From: Styela clava
Taxonomy: Eukaryota > Chordata > Ascidiacea > Stolidobranchia > Styelidae
NCBI RefSeq assembly: GCF_964204865.1
Contig: NC_135250.1
Span: forward strand, 6,634,001 to 6,698,000
DNA length: 64,000 nt
Direction of reading: 5' to 3'
Position numbers and translations under genes: made by a program. The notes under the pieces were generated by a model. It made no database searches, was not told where the DNA came from, and was given only the letters and a program-made list of their open reading frames with translations. Position 1 is the first letter of the stretch; each line of letters opens with the position of its first letter. Positions 1 to 13,842 of this stretch are shown one piece after another.

Positions 1-3000
1 ACTGATGATTTTCTGTTCGATATCTTTGTTCATTGAGAATCTCGATTGTTGTTTCACTGGTCTTTGACGAATTATACATGGAGACAATTCTTGCAAAACC
101 TAAAAAATAGATATGTTAATATACTTCATTGACTCAATACAAGACTTACTCACAAGACACACCTTCAAATGTAAATTCCAAAAGCTTCGAAAATTCACTA
201 AGCATTCTAAACAGAGAAGAAAGCTTGCATATGCCAATATTTTCGCCATCGAAATTTTATTTTCTCTGAGTTCGGAGATTGAATTGTATTCAAAAATTTT
301 TTCCACCAAGTCCAAGAGTCCAATTCAAATTTTATTAAACTCATAGTCAGGAGCTCCTGTAATTTCCCTATACTCCTCTGGTTTTAACTACAACTTACTA
401 GAAAACTTACAAATGCTCTCGTTGATAAAAGATCGTGAAGATCAACGAGATGTGGATTGTTACACATTTTGGTGATCAGTCGTAACAAAAGTCGAAGCTT
501 ACTACGACTACAGGGAGGAAGTAAGAGAAGACAAAACTGCAATGCTTCTACCAGTCTGTTCGATGCTCCTGAATAAGAAATACACAATCAACCAAATGCC
601 TATTGCTTTTGTTAGTACAAAACCCACAGATGGATGTGCATAAAGCAAGATTGAGCCACTCACTCAGGAGTGAAGAGAACTCATCCTAAAAGCAAAATGA
701 AGATAATCACCAAAATAACAAGAGCTATTCAACACGCAGAAATTTATGATAGTACAGTAGTCGCAATTATTATTTGATGTGAGACTTTTGATACTGTCAA
801 AAAACAGTGAATTCCACAAAACTGAAATTTATGAAAATAATTTCGCCATATTTTCTTTGTCTACGCTCAGATACACTGACAGTAAAAGAATGAAATTCAC
901 TTTTATATACATGCATGCTGAAAATAAGATCATGGAACTTTAACTATAAGTGGAAAAAATACTAATAAAAAAGCTACACTGCGACAGAGATGCCAGGGGT
1001 TGATATGGGACACAAAAGAATCTATATTTCTTCAAATGCAATATAAGCTGAACAGCAATGAAATAAAACCGACCCAATTTATCTTTGTACAGAATTGAAA
1101 AGTAAATATTTTTACCTGTAATTGGATTTGCTTTTGTCCGAGCAGAATCAAACGCTGTGGTAAGAGGTGATGGAGGGACATCACATTGAGGTTGTGAGAA
1201 TGCCTGAAATGAAAAAAAATATATATATACGGTTATATACTGAAATTATGGTTTCATTAATTTGTATATATTTCAATTCTTTCAATCTATTCAGAATATT
1301 ATAAATGTAAAATTAATTATAACATAGAACTCTGGAATACCGAACTGTAAGGATATGAACATCTTCGTTCGGTTTAACCCAGATAATTTTAAAACAAGTC
1401 TAAAAATAAGATATTATACGAAAAATGAATAAAAAAAGGATTGTAATGGAGATTGGAGGATTGAATTTTGTCTGGGAGGAATATCCAATGAATGAAATTT
1501 TGTAGATATGAATTACCTAAGAATAAAATATTGTATCAATACCTCATTAAAATTGTTGCATGATTTTGCACCTGACATCATTGATTTATTATTCCATGAA
1601 AATCTATCATTGATTGATGATTGTCGACCAGCATAACGATCGTTGCCATGATTGTCAAGTGAAACTTCACGCAGTGGGCGATAACTTAATGTACTATGAG
1701 ACCTGAAACATTAATTAGTTATGAATTTAGGTTGAGAATCTTGAGATGTATGGGGGGTGGTTTTGTTGTTGTTGGGGTTTCTAGACAAAACTATTGCGGG
1801 TGGAAACCCTCTCTCCCTTTTGAAATATAAAATAATCAAAAAAATTAAGATCCGTAAATAGCAATTTTTCACAGCTTGAGAGCTTTTTAGACCCTTAAAA
1901 GACTTCGGGGGAAATCCACGTTTTCTGGCCTCCGACTAGACTCGCTAGATGTTACAATTAAAAATTTGCCCCCCCCCCTCCCCTTGTTAGACGACCTGTT
2001 AACAATCTCAGTCTGTTTAATGACGATTGAACCTATAAAATTCCATTTGAACAATAAATTAGGATTGAAAGTCAAATTACCTGGTTAATCCAACATGAAG
2101 TTGAGATTCCGAATTTGCATGTTGTTTGCTTGGAAGCATAGTTTGTGACACATAAGGCAATCTATCTAATCTCTGTTGAATAAAATGTGGATCGATTTTT
2201 TTTGCATTCGTGACGCAGGGTGGTGGAACTTCTCTACGTTCTTTAATTGCAGATTGAGGATGTTGTTTTTTGCTGTTAAATTAGAATGAATGGTTAGTTT
2301 TCACTCCAAAAAAGACTTTGTGTAAGCAGCTACTGACTACATAAAAGATACTGTTTTGAGATGTACCGAAAACCCTACGGTGTGACCACCTACTTACACC
2401 TAGGGTAAGGTGGGCATGTGATTCGAATCTTGGATTTTTACCATGCAATTCCAACATTTCAGGATTAAACCACCAGGCATCACATAACACAATTGAAAAT
2501 GTAGCTCTAGTGTATGATGCTATTGCAAAAATTCTACAGACAATGAATTGCACATAATCCTTTGTGGTTTTGTACGGCTGTCTCAAAATGTTCAGGTGAG
2601 GTGTCTCTCGAAAATGTCGTGTCCCACTAGGTGACCCACCCATTACAAGTGGGACACGTGTTACAAGTGAGACATATGGGACACATTGGACAAGTGGGAC
2701 ATGACATTTCGAGACACTGGTTTTGTACTATAGTGATGTTATTACAAAATTGGTGGTAATTTTTTTTTCAAATTCAAACAAAAAGCAAAATAGAAGGAAA
2801 TAAAAGATAAATTTTGTAATTTAAAATTTTTGCTATTATTCTATAATAATTTTATACTTCCACCCCAAACAAGGCTTTAGACAAGCAGTCGAGACAACTG
2901 ATTATTAAACCAAAAACACAATACCTATCAAGTTGATCACCATTGTTGTTCTGAGCAGGTAGAGCAGGTTTAGGAACAAACGGAGAAAACATCAAATCGT

Positions 3001-6000
3001 TTTCCAAATCTTCTATCGATGGTTTTAAAGAACGTCTCTTGATTGTTTTCTGTTCTTTTATTTTCTGAAACTGCGAGCTCGGTTTTGCTGGTTCTCGTAA
3101 CGTAGCAAGGTTTCCCCCAAGGTACATATTTGAAGCTTTATTTAAACTAGGCTGACTGGCTGAAATTTCCATGTAAACGCCTTCTTTTGACAAATTACTG
3201 TCGATACTATGAATTTGTCGAGAATTAAAACTTCGACATTTTTTCACTGTCGAGAAATTAGATTGAAATCTCGTATTTTGCTTTTGAGGTTTTTTGTTTT
3301 TTTCATAAATTGGTTTCATTGTCCGATACATAGGAGAATCAACGAAATCATCCTTTTTCTCGAAACTTAAATTCTCGTATCCTTCGTTTGTGTTCGACAG
3401 TGGATTGCTTCTATTTTTGCCTGCATTCGAATTGCAATGACCAGTAGCTTCATAATTATTATCTTTCATCAAATCATTTTCCAGTTCATCATGCATCCTG
3501 TAGAAAAATTTTACCAATGAAAGATGAAGTATGTAGTAATTGAAAAGGAATACTGAGTTAATGGCAAGCACTCATGAACACAAAAACAACTTCATCATAT
3601 CGATAAATGAGCACATGTTATAAAATAACATTTTTTCTTGTCATAATTCAATGAAAGTTTGTCATGATTTGTATTACAGAAATAAATGCGTCATGAAGAT
3701 CGGGAACTTCTGGGTTAGTGTAATGGACCAAAATAGAACAATAGGATGAAGATTTTGATTTCAAACCTAACGGCCCTGATTTAATGCCAAAAACAAATGT
3801 ATTTTCCATAGCGAAGTATTCCTGTAAAGTATTTGCTTGCCTGGATCTTTCTTCCTGGCCAATGTGTGAAGAACCTTATAATATAATATATATACTGCAG
3901 AACTATATTCTTTATGCCCACTAACCTTATACTCATGTCGAGTAATAAATTTTCAACGGATCGAGATTTAAATTCTTCATCCAATGGTAAAAATCCAGCT
4001 TCTATTGCTTCATCATCCAATGTTTTGTAATCAAATCCAGTCCTAAAAGTTGAAAAATACACAGAATTCAAAAATAAACATAACATTTTATAGTTTTTTA
4101 GCTTATAGTTTGGTAATTTATCCTTATTGTAAATAATATATATAAAAATCGATTTCTTGTGAAATTCAGTTATTCTGCTCTGATTTGTTGTGCAGCAAAT
4201 GAATACTTGTTATTTGTAGGCAAGAATTTACAAGATAATTTAAATAAGGGAATGCATTTAATATAGTTATAGTATAAGATTTGATAACATCAACATGGTT
4301 GAGTAACCCAACTTACAATTTGTCATGCTGAGAAATCTTCTTTTCTACTTTCGCTTCATTATTATGAGAAGATCTTGGTCTCGGAAGAGTATTACTAAAT
4401 CGTAACTCTGGTAGGGATGCATAGTTTTCTTGTTTTGTTTGAAAACTGCTTTCTTCTGTCAATTCATCGAGTTTTCTAAAACTTGCGAATCTGTCATTCC
4501 ACGTTTCTCTTGTAGCGACGTCTTCAAGCTTCCAGTTCCTTTACAAAAATAATAATTTCAATCAAAAATAATATCCCTATGGTTGCTTTCATACTGTTCA
4601 TATTCGTGCCCATACATACAAAAATGATATGGGATGGAAAAAGACTATACATATCTGTGGCCTTTATTTAAAAAGCTTGTGTACCATAGTACATTTTAAA
4701 AACGGGTAGGATCCGTATATAAATCTTAAAAAAAATTAATAAATCATATAACTTACCATCTCGGCAAACTTCCGAAGTGGGCAGGAACATCCACTAAAGA
4801 AAAACACAAGAATTTATTTAAATTGCTGGCCTGATGATCAGAATACACTAGTATTGCAAAGAGATATTATTTTTAGTTGATTTTACCATATTAGCGTTGC
4901 ATACTCAACTTATTGGGGTTTGAACCCAAGATTTTCACCCAGTGCTCCAACCACGTAACACACAAGATTTTTAAAAATCGCAACACAGCTTTTTATATTG
5001 TATATGTCACTTATTTAAACCTGAGGACTTTACTAATATCATTCAAATATTCCTGAAACAAAATATAAGTCAAATTCAATCTTAGATGAATAAGTTACCT
5101 TCGTTGAAGTTGAGATATTTTGCAGGCATGCTTCCATGTCTCATACTTTTATGATGTCTGATTGCTTTATTTGCATGTCTCATCTGAGCTTGCATGAGTT
5201 TTCTTCTCAATTTCTCAACTTCTTCCTCACTCTCATTTTCTACTTGAGGTGAAGATTTTGCTGAAAAATAAAGAGTATTGAGCGATTTAGGTATCTGAAA
5301 TGAAAACAATAATTCATCTATTTCGACAGCTCAGTGGATTGTGCTAAGCGTTAAGAACATGCACCTTGCACCTCGGATTACCCTGCACAGATCTGCAGGT
5401 CGGAATCCAGTGGGGGACAAATATGGGCAAGAAGAATGCTAAACTCCTCGCCATTGTGTGGCTTCTCTCACCATCAAGTCCATGCATCTCTAAAAATGAC
5501 TGATAAACAATTCCGATACAACATGAACTGTTAATTGGCCATGGGTCTCTATAGCCAATATCATTATAACTTTCCTATTCTCTGGAATAAAATTTGAAAA
5601 AAACGTATCCTCTCTTTCAATACAGGAATAATAAATAACTTATAAATGAAAGAAATGAACCATTCGCAAAAAGTTTTATTTGCCGTCCTTGTTAAGCTTC
5701 TGTCATATAGAATAATGAGAACTAACAAAATAAATTTTTACAAAAATTACCATGAAATTTGTCGGAATGATTCTCTGAGTCATCTTCATCCAACATTTCT
5801 GAATGTACTGTAAATTGAATTATTATTTGACAAAGTCAAGATATTTCCATGGTACTACAATGCATACAATAATAATTGAAGATAAAGCATACCCAATCTT
5901 CAATAGCGAATTCGAGAAATGAGCTAAACTTTTATGAATGAGAAATTTTATTTAACAAGAGAGATATGCTCATATATATGGACACGTAGATTCACATAAT

Positions 6001-9000
6001 TTGATGACGTAATAGCGAAAAAAAAAATTAATAGCCTTCTGGATAAAATTTTTATCTTTAACCACTGAAAATTTCAAAGCAATTGGTTCAGTATTCGAAG
6101 AGAAAAGCGATTTCTTCAAAATGTGTTGACGGAGACAAATAATAATAACAATAACAAAAAAATTTTAAAACGATCGTTTTAAAGTTTCTTCGGTCAACTT
6201 GACTGTTTTGACCTTCCACTGGAAATTCCAAATTCGATTATCAATACAAAATTTGGAATTACAGGCTCATACACTGAAGAATTCAAAATTTCGACGCAAG
6301 GGTATTTGAAATTACGACTCTGACTTGAAAATTATAAAAACATTCCAAACTAGACACCACAGCCCTGATAATGCAACAAGTCATTTTGATCTATTAGGTG
6401 CAAGATACCAGTCATACATACCCCTTAGACAGCTTGATCAATTTGACTTACCAAACACCGTAATGAAAAGTTGGTAGAGATTGTACGTTAGTAGTGGTTC
6501 AGAAAGAGCTTGAAAATATCCACAAACTGCTGAAAAAATATCTCGTTCAAATCCAGGGTAGTTTGGAAGTCCAGAGCTTTCACTGTTTGGCCCTAAAATA
6601 TTTCAAATTAAAAGAAAACTCTAAAGAATATAGTAATATTGGACTATATTATGGTTAAAGGCGTTGGATTTAATTATATTAGGGGCATAGTATGATCACA
6701 GATAAATCGGCGCTCCTTAAGTATATGTAACAGGACGGGGGACACGGAAACGTGGTATGTGTACCAGGTTAGGGCATAATTTTATTCCAATTTACCTTTT
6801 TTTAGTTCTATTATGAGTTCGGAGACTGCCAAGTGACTCCCGTAGTATTTGTACCTAAAATTATGGCCTAACCCTAACCTGATACACATACTATGTTCCG
6901 GTGTCCGCCATCTTGATATGCATTCTCCAAGAGTACCTGCAAATCTATAGAATTAAACATTTGGTACTTTGAAAGTGAAGTGAAAGAAAGTGATCATGAC
7001 TAAATTAATATATTTGCACTAATGTGCACATAAACAGGCCACATATTGAAGTGCAATTTTAATATAAAATTTTCCTATAATTACTGAAATAACATTACAT
7101 GTTGCAAGACATTGCATAGCACTGATAACCCAATATGGCATTTCATGTTCCGTGAAAGTTGATAATTCATCTTTTGTAACATTATGTAGAAGCCATTCTG
7201 TGTGAAGTATTCCACATGGTAGTATTTCTTCTATTGATTTCAAATTGAGGAGTTTTTGAAAGCTGTTTAGAAAATACATAAAAAAAATTGAACATGCTAA
7301 GTTTACTGTACTGCACTCCGAACAATGCTCTGCACAAGAAGAAAAGAAGAATCAATGAGGAGCTTTTCTGAACGGTTACTACATCCTGGATGAGATGGTT
7401 AGTCATGAACAAGATTACATAGAAATTACTCCAAGAAGAAGTAACCATAGAGCCATTCTGTATTAGTCTTACCTTACGATTGAAGAAGCATTTTGAGAAA
7501 TTTATTTCCTGAAATTGGTTAAGACATGATATTTTCTCAAAATTTTGAAGGTACTACGGTAAATGTAATTTAATTAACTAGCCAGAAAGCGAGTAAAATA
7601 TTCTTTTTTTTTTAATTGAAAGACTTTATCAAAATATTGATATTGGATTATGTAATTAATACAAATTCAAAGATTTCAAAAACGACGAAATTAGCGTGGC
7701 CTGGCAGATGAAGTGTTAGGCTCAAATAAGTTGACATTGCCATCACCTCATCCAGAGTGTACAGAGCCATGTTTGAAGCAAAAACTTTCATGTTTCTTCT
7801 AAAAAAGTTCACCATACTACAACATTGTTGAGATATTTTTGTAATAAGCCCATAAGGATAATCTGCCTAAATTTGAATTAAACAAAATGCAATTTGCACA
7901 CAAGATGCACCAAATTGAACCATTAAGCTCTAATGATCTTTCCTGTTAAATCTCTAAAACAATGGAGCAAAACTGTGACATGACCCTTTGATATTAGAAA
8001 TGTGAGATGAAGAGGATATCCTGTTCTTCATGTTAAATTAAGATCATAAAGTTAAGGTATGATTAGTTGGTTGTCAGAATGAAGGCACTATAGCATGCAT
8101 ATTCATCTGTATGCATCGCTATGTAAATTAAAAATAACCATTAATTCCAGGGATGTCAATGAAAATCAAATATTGGAATTTAGGATATACAATAAAGTAA
8201 CTATTTTCCTTTAAAAAGTTGTCATTTTAGGCATTTGACACCTCAACGTCAGACAAAAAATAAACCTCAATTAACGTAATCTCAAACAAATAATAAATAG
8301 AAAATGATAGAAGCAATGTTTATCACAACTTCTGTAAGTACATGAACAGAGGCAGACTAAGGATTTATATTCGGCATTATTTGATTTAATTTTGATGAAT
8401 TCCAATGATTTCTGCCAATTTCTCTGTTGAACATAAAATTTAGAATATGAATTTAATTTTTCCTATTCAAAAATATTATTTCAGGATGTATTCGAAATGA
8501 GCAAATTATTCAATTTCGACCATCATTGTCCAAACTTGGACGAGATAGTCATATTGCAGCAACCTCATCAATTTATCATAGCCTACCCAAACATAAAAAA
8601 ATACCAGCTCACTGTAATATGATATTACAAAAATGGAACAAAAAACAATACCTTGACATATATGCCCTTTGCCACACGCTTGATGTTGTTTTTGGAGATT
8701 CATGCTATAAACAAAAAACACAAATATTACAAACTATTTTATTCTGTTTCAAAATTGAAACCAAAAAATATGCATACATTGTTTTTCTTCATCCGAGATT
8801 GTACTATAAACTTGTTTTTTGCATTAGTGATGTTCTGTTGTCTTGGTGAAGCTTGATTTGTGTTGAGAAGAGCCAATGGTTGCCGAATCACTTTAGAAGG
8901 CGAAACTCCAATGGGAAACCTATATGTTTATATTCAGAAAATTTATGACATGGAAAAATCAGTTGTAACTAGAACTCTAACTGCAAACCAAGATTTAGAA

Positions 9001-10735
9001 AGCTTATATTCAAACTTCAAAACAGTAAAAATTCTAATATGTTAGAATATCATTATTATGTTTGAATAATTCAGAATTTGAACAAAGGATATTATTAAAA
9101 AAAATCAACATTCTTACAATTTGTTCATTCATTCATAAAATCTATGCATTTCTGGGAATTGGGCCTATGCTATCCTACGATATCTATTTATGCTCACATG
9201 TTCATATCAAGTATAAAAAAAGGCCTAAAAACATAGAAAACTACAAATTTCTTCAAAAAAAGTTCTACATCTAGCCCAGCTTTGAAAGCATTTAATAATA
9301 GGCACAACTAATCATCATTCTAGATAATATTTCTACCTGTATAATTGTTTATTATCTGTATATTCTTCTGTTCCCCATTTACCAGAAACCTCTTCAATGA
9401 CATGATTTTTTAAAAATTTACAGAGAAGTCTTATAGTTTGCTCTCTGGTGACCTAAACATATAAATTATATGGTTAATATTATTCTAGAAGGGAAGGTTC
9501 CACTTCCATTAAATAATTGTTATCTGCTTATTGGATAACAAAATGGTATATGTTGTTAATGTTATGAAAGTAAGGAGTAATAAACTTTTATTAAAATTCC
9601 AATGGCAAATATATATCACAAATTACTAATAATGGTTAACACTCAAACCTATGCCATGCATATCACAGCCAGGGGGTCAGAGTTTAAATAGCATTAAGTT
9701 TGAATATGCATATAACAAAATTTTTGTTATCAAAATATGCTTTTCTCAGAGGTATTTCCTGAATGAGGGACGAAAATATTTACAACTTGAGTCGAAAGTC
9801 GAAATCGATTTTTTTTTAATTTCTGGTGTTGTGATCGAAGCTAGAGAGATCGTAAATATTCCCCGATTCCACAGGCCCACAGACTTGAATCATATCAGAA
9901 AAGTGCGGTTTGATGGATTAAAAAAGAGGATTTATGATACATAAACAATCCAAGTAAAAAAAGTTATTTCAAAATCCACTATTTGTACTTTATCATTCAT
10001 AGCTAAACCACAAAAATGGTCTTTCATCCCAGGCTCATAATAGGAATCATGCTTTTACCTGAGCCCCAAAATTGTTGTTTATTTTCAAACAATCATGCAG
10101 CCAATCAGCAGCTTCTGCACCAGTGAAAGTATCATGGAAAACTTTGAACTGGTGCCAGTGTCGTTTGGTGGGCATTCCACATCGGAATAGTCGAACAACT
10201 TCATTCCACTGAAATAAATACATATAAACAGTTTGAAACGCACATAAGGCATACTTTTGATAGATTATCAATAAAACCCATGATATGGAGACATAACATT
10301 CATAAGTTAAAGTAACTTATTACTAATTAAGAGATTCCAAATTGAACGAGTCTTCCATAATCATCTAGATCTAAATGGAGAACAAAGTCGATAGGACAGC
10401 TGGTGGTTGGGTGGGCCACAGCTTCTCGCCTGGTCAACATTCCAAGCAGGGCATGGTTGTTCAGTTATTGGTCCACATGCATTGACTTATTAGATCATCA
10501 CACGTCACACCATCCCGACTATGCCACAAGTGGGAATCACTAAAGCATGACTGAGCTGAACTGTGTTATGCTAACTTGCAAGTGATATGGCCATTACTTC
10601 TCATTTTTCTTGGCTAGATTAAAGTAAATTGAATATATGAAACAGACTATACCCCAAATATGAATCAGAACATTTCCAACTCACCAGTTTAGTGGCTCGA
10701 TAAGGTCCTTGTGATACATCTGTCGACTGAAACAT
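1..10735 (-). CDS. DEPDC1: DEPDC1-like protein (DEP domain plus RhoGAP-like region), C-terminus beyond left edge
   Basis: Spliced gene. Phase-consistent coding exons: 10735-10685 (ATG; ends PYRATKL), 10208-10059 ([16 protein letters not shown] core), 9452-9337, 8919-8778, 8704-8652, an unresolved part, then 7508-7478, 7262-7099, 6592-6452 (PGFERDIF, RhoGAP-like), 5807-5751, 5260-5099, 4793-4757, 4538-4317, 4042-3926, 3497-2925, 2272-2081, 1702-1543, 1203-1116 and 568-411 ([14 protein letters not shown]). A final exon probably begins near 92 and leaves the window. The ATG is chosen because the N-terminus and the first exon junction match the vertebrate DEPDC1 pattern. In vertebrates DEPDC1 is a mitosis-associated, transcription-linked protein; DEP domains bind membranes or partners, and the RhoGAP-like region is thought catalytically poor. 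Residues encoded by 5260-5099 form a charged helix ([15 protein letters not shown]). Unresolved: an exon in 8651-7509 (an open stretch at about 7880-7750 is a candidate) and the exon between 411 and 92. The family is near certain; DEPDC1 versus a common DEPDC1/1B ancestor is not decided. Confidence 0.88.
2600..2720. repeat. Small fold-back repeat in a DEPDC1 intron
   Basis: Left arm 2600-2629 and right arm 2692-2720 are near-perfect inverted copies (GTGTCTC..GTCCCAC). Between and partly within them the motif ACAAGTGGGACA recurs about three times in variant form. No coding content is seen. It looks like a tiny MITE or hairpin-forming satellite fragment; no target duplication was found. Confidence 0.6.
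4895..4965 (-). repeat. tRNA-like SINE fragment
   Basis: Read on the minus strand, this stretch has an A-box-like segment (ACGTGGTTGGAGC) followed by a B-box-like GGGTTCAAACCCC. It lies in a DEPDC1 intron and lacks a convincing cloverleaf, so it is read as a tRNA-derived SINE head and not as a functional tRNA gene. Confidence 0.4.
5322..5560 (+). repeat. Diverged tRNA-derived SINE, family 1
   Basis: The head resembles a tRNA (CAGTGGATTGTGCTAAGCG as A-box region, GGTCGGAATCC as B box). The body (GCTAAACTCCTCGCC, then CAAGTCCATGC) matches the bodies of the copies at 46262-46600 and 53235-53590 read on the minus strand. It lies in a DEPDC1 intron. Confidence 0.6.
6712..6938. mobile_element. Palindromic MITE, family A copy 1
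   Basis: Inverted terminal regions of about 65 bp: GACACGG..GTATGTGTACCAGG on the left and its complement ending GTCCGCCATCTTGATATGC on the right. The central part reads TAATTTTATTCCAATTT..AGTTCTATTA. Related copies lie near 21787, 28007, 32957, 47284 and 52950. It has no coding capacity and sits in a DEPDC1 intron. Confidence 0.7.
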
Positions 10736-11289
10736 GCTGAGCAAAAATCTGTAAATCCTATGCTTCAAGGTTCAATGCCACAAGCTCAGATTATTAACTT
10801 AAAATCTGAAGTTAAAATATGACGTTACTATAAAAACAATTTAGATAAATAAACTTTAGATTCAGTAGATTAACGAGGTTTTGGATGGAGCGTACTTCTA
10901 TCAGTCTAATGTTATTCCGGTTGCCAAATATCAGAAATGGAATCCTTTTAATAGCCTATCTCATAAACACACAGCACGAAACATGAAACAAAGTCAAAGA
11001 ATCAAAACTATGAACTTGGGGCTCCATATTCAATCATGCTCCAATATATGAATATTGTCATCAAATAAAATTCCTGTTTCTATTTCTGTATTTTAAACCA
11101 AAATTACGTCAATTTCAACTTGAACTTATAATTAAATGTTAAATACTGAAATATGCTGATATGATAAGTTTAATAAATTTGAATATGAATAAATAGCAAA
11201 ATATGTTTAAAAGCAAAAAGTGAGGTTAGATCTAGGCCTATAAATAACGACTTTCGATTAAAATGTTTATTTTTCTTAAAATACATGAA
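10736..11289. other. Upstream flank of the DEPDC1-like gene, no gene seen
   Basis: No supported exon, RNA gene or repeat was recognised. The region must contain the 5'UTR and promoter of the minus-strand DEPDC1-like gene, but no clear TATA box or initiator could be singled out. Confidence 0.4.
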
Positions 11290-11757
11290 ATACGGTATCT
11301 GGGTAGGGTCTCGTGTAGTTTCGTACATAATGTACTTCTAGTAGGCATAGCATAATTTTTTGACACGCCAATCCAACCCTCACCTGACTACGCCATTCAA
11401 AAATGACGTCACAATCACGTCAGAGTTTGCCAAATACTCATACGATCGCCCGAAATGGCATCGGCGCCGACGATAAAGAACTGACTAACGTCAGCGATCT
11501 CTCTCCTATCGGGATCGTTGCGACGTGAAAACGAGAGAAATGGCTGTTGGATTTCGGGTTCTCGTCTGTGCGTCTAGGATGACAGTTCGCATAGTTTGAA
11601 GGGCTCTATTACGTTACTGTGACGTCGTAGTGACATAATTTTTGAATGGTGTGGTCAGGTGGGGGTTAGGATTGACACGTTAAAAAATTGTTATGGTACG
11701 CCTACTAGAAGTACGTTAGGTACGAAACTACATGAGACCCATCTGGGTATACCGTAT
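11290..11757. mobile_element. Fold-back MITE with long terminal inverted repeats
   Basis: The sequence begins ATACGGTATCTGGGTAGGG and ends with the imperfect complement. The two arms of about 115 bp pair through AGTTTCGTAC, TACTTCTAGTAGGC and CCATTCAAAAAT. The interior (about 11413-11620) is richer in CpG than its surroundings. No transposase is present. Its superfamily is unknown because no clear target duplication was identified. Confidence 0.75.
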
Positions 11758-13842
11758 AGTTACAGATTATCAGTACCGTACCTACCCTACTGGCAGACAT
11801 GTACTTTTACGGTACCGGTACCTTATAAATTATATATTTATCTAGCCTATATGGAAATCACCAATAGATAGATAGTTTAGACTATTTCAAAAACTTCACA
11901 ATCTGACAATACAAAAATAAAAAATGGAGAATTCTGGAGAGCGAGCAAAACCTTTAAAAAAGTTTGGAACAAGATGAGTACCATGTGCCCGCTCACCAAC
12001 ACGCATTCACAATAACTGAATAACCTAGACAGAATGTATGACAAAAAATAATAGAAACTGAAATAGCCTATGATAATAGTAGAAAAACTGTTCCCGAGCA
12101 TTACCGGTACCCTTGGCGTAACAAACTACCGGTACTTAACTACACTTAACTAGGCTACACAGAGCTAAGAACCCATGCTGCTACATTGCATATCGCAAGC
12201 AAATTTCATTCTTCCATAATTTTCAAAGATGCTATTTTTATTTTAGTAGCTAGGAGGTTACAAAATTATAATTTACACAATACGGTAGAACAAACAACAA
12301 CACGCAACACTAAAATCTGAAAATAAAAACGCCAACCGGGGACCAGCAAGCAAAACAAAACAAGACGAAATGCAGGAATGATGAGATCAAATATACCGCG
12401 CTGAGAGCAATAATTTTGATTTGCTGATTCCGTCACGCGTGAAGAAATTTGCATTGAATGGAACATTCAAACTTGAGGCCGTGCGAAGGAAATGCATTTT
12501 TAAAGTTTGTGGAGTGGGTTTCAAATAATTTTAATATTTTATCGTAATTATGTCATTTTTGCAGAGATTGCAGATCCAGCCTGAAATCCAGTAAATCAGT
12601 GGTTCTCAAACTTTTTAAGCCGCGCCCCCTTTTCAGAATTTGTGAAGTCTCGCGCTCCACCTCAAAAACAACTACCGTAGCTGAAAATAAGCTACAAATA
12701 TCAGATAGGAAGGGGAGAGTATGTTTTATTCGAAATACACGTTGAAAATACGTGGATGAAACGTAAATAATCGGTGTGACTTGTAGTGGAAAAGTGATCC
12801 GGTCAGGAAGACGAACATTGCCTGTGTGATACAGATTTGTGTGAAAAGTCAGCAGAACACGTTTGCATATTCGCGAATAGCAGGTAGCCCATATATTATA
12901 TATCATATTGTCCGTATGTGTGTGGGAGGTAAGATATTGGTGTACTGTCCGCCTTTTCTATAGCTCACTCTAACCTACTTACTCCTATCCAATGATCTTA
13001 GAGATGACCTTGACTTGAAACGTCAGTATAAATCAATTTATTTTATAGCCCCATTTTGAAAAAATTTGTCAATTGTTTCACTACTGTAAAAATCTTTTAT
13101 TTAGGACGTATTATTGTAGTATTTATAACTGCCAGCTCTGGTTGTTTTTCAATAATTATAATTATAAAAAAGTTAAAATTTCATATAATAATGCTCATCG
13201 CGTAATTCACTGTGTTTCTAGATTTGAGAGTGTCCGTCACAAAATGGTATCTGGGAACATTCCCTCTTTCGAAGCACTCCATAGAAAAAAAATCTGTGGT
13301 TGTTTATGACGAGATGCAGGAACTCCAGTAACCTCCTATTACAATCATTATTTGATTCTCATGTACTGTTTGTGACGGGCTGTCTTGGATTCTATACTTC
13401 ACTTTTGGCCTCTTACTGTATTACCTCTTTTTTGAGATCTACTGTGAATCTGATTGTCGTATCAGGTATTTTATGTATTTATTGTATTGTTTTTGGCCCT
13501 CCAAATAATCATTCTCACTTCTGAGCTGACTAGATAGCAAAGCATCCATTGATTTTCCATAGTGCCATATTCAGCCCGTTTACGACTAATTCCCATGATG
13601 TATTTTTTATCGGTAATCCCACCTCTCGAAAAAAACAAACAAACAATTACATTCATTTAAAATTTATTGGAAATCCATTTTACAGTGTCAAAAGTTGAAT
13701 TACGTCCGTGAATAACTCAGAGCAAAGGGGTAAACTATCTGTTGATATTTTACACAAGAGTTATGTATATATATGAGAGCCTATATATATAAAAATATTG
13801 TTGTATTGTTTTGTTTTATATATATTGTTTTATTTCGAATAC
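11758..13842. other. Intergenic region without a recognised gene
   Basis: Open frames here are short and show no splice-supported coding pattern. An isolated hAT-like terminal sequence (CAGTGGTTCTCAAACTTTTT) begins at 12597, but its partner end was not found. AT-rich simple sequence occurs around 13770-13830, just past the stop of the minus-strand homeobox gene. Confidence 0.4.

Noticed and set aside
8526-9274. Cluster of plus-strand open frames of 60-107 codons
   Set aside because: They lie antisense to DEPDC1 exons (8919-8778, 8704-8652) and introns, have AT-rich low-complexity content and no recognised domain.
12597-12640. hAT-like terminus CAGTGGTTCTCAAACTTTTT
   Set aside because: The opposite end was not found downstream within the intergenic region, so no element boundaries can be given.
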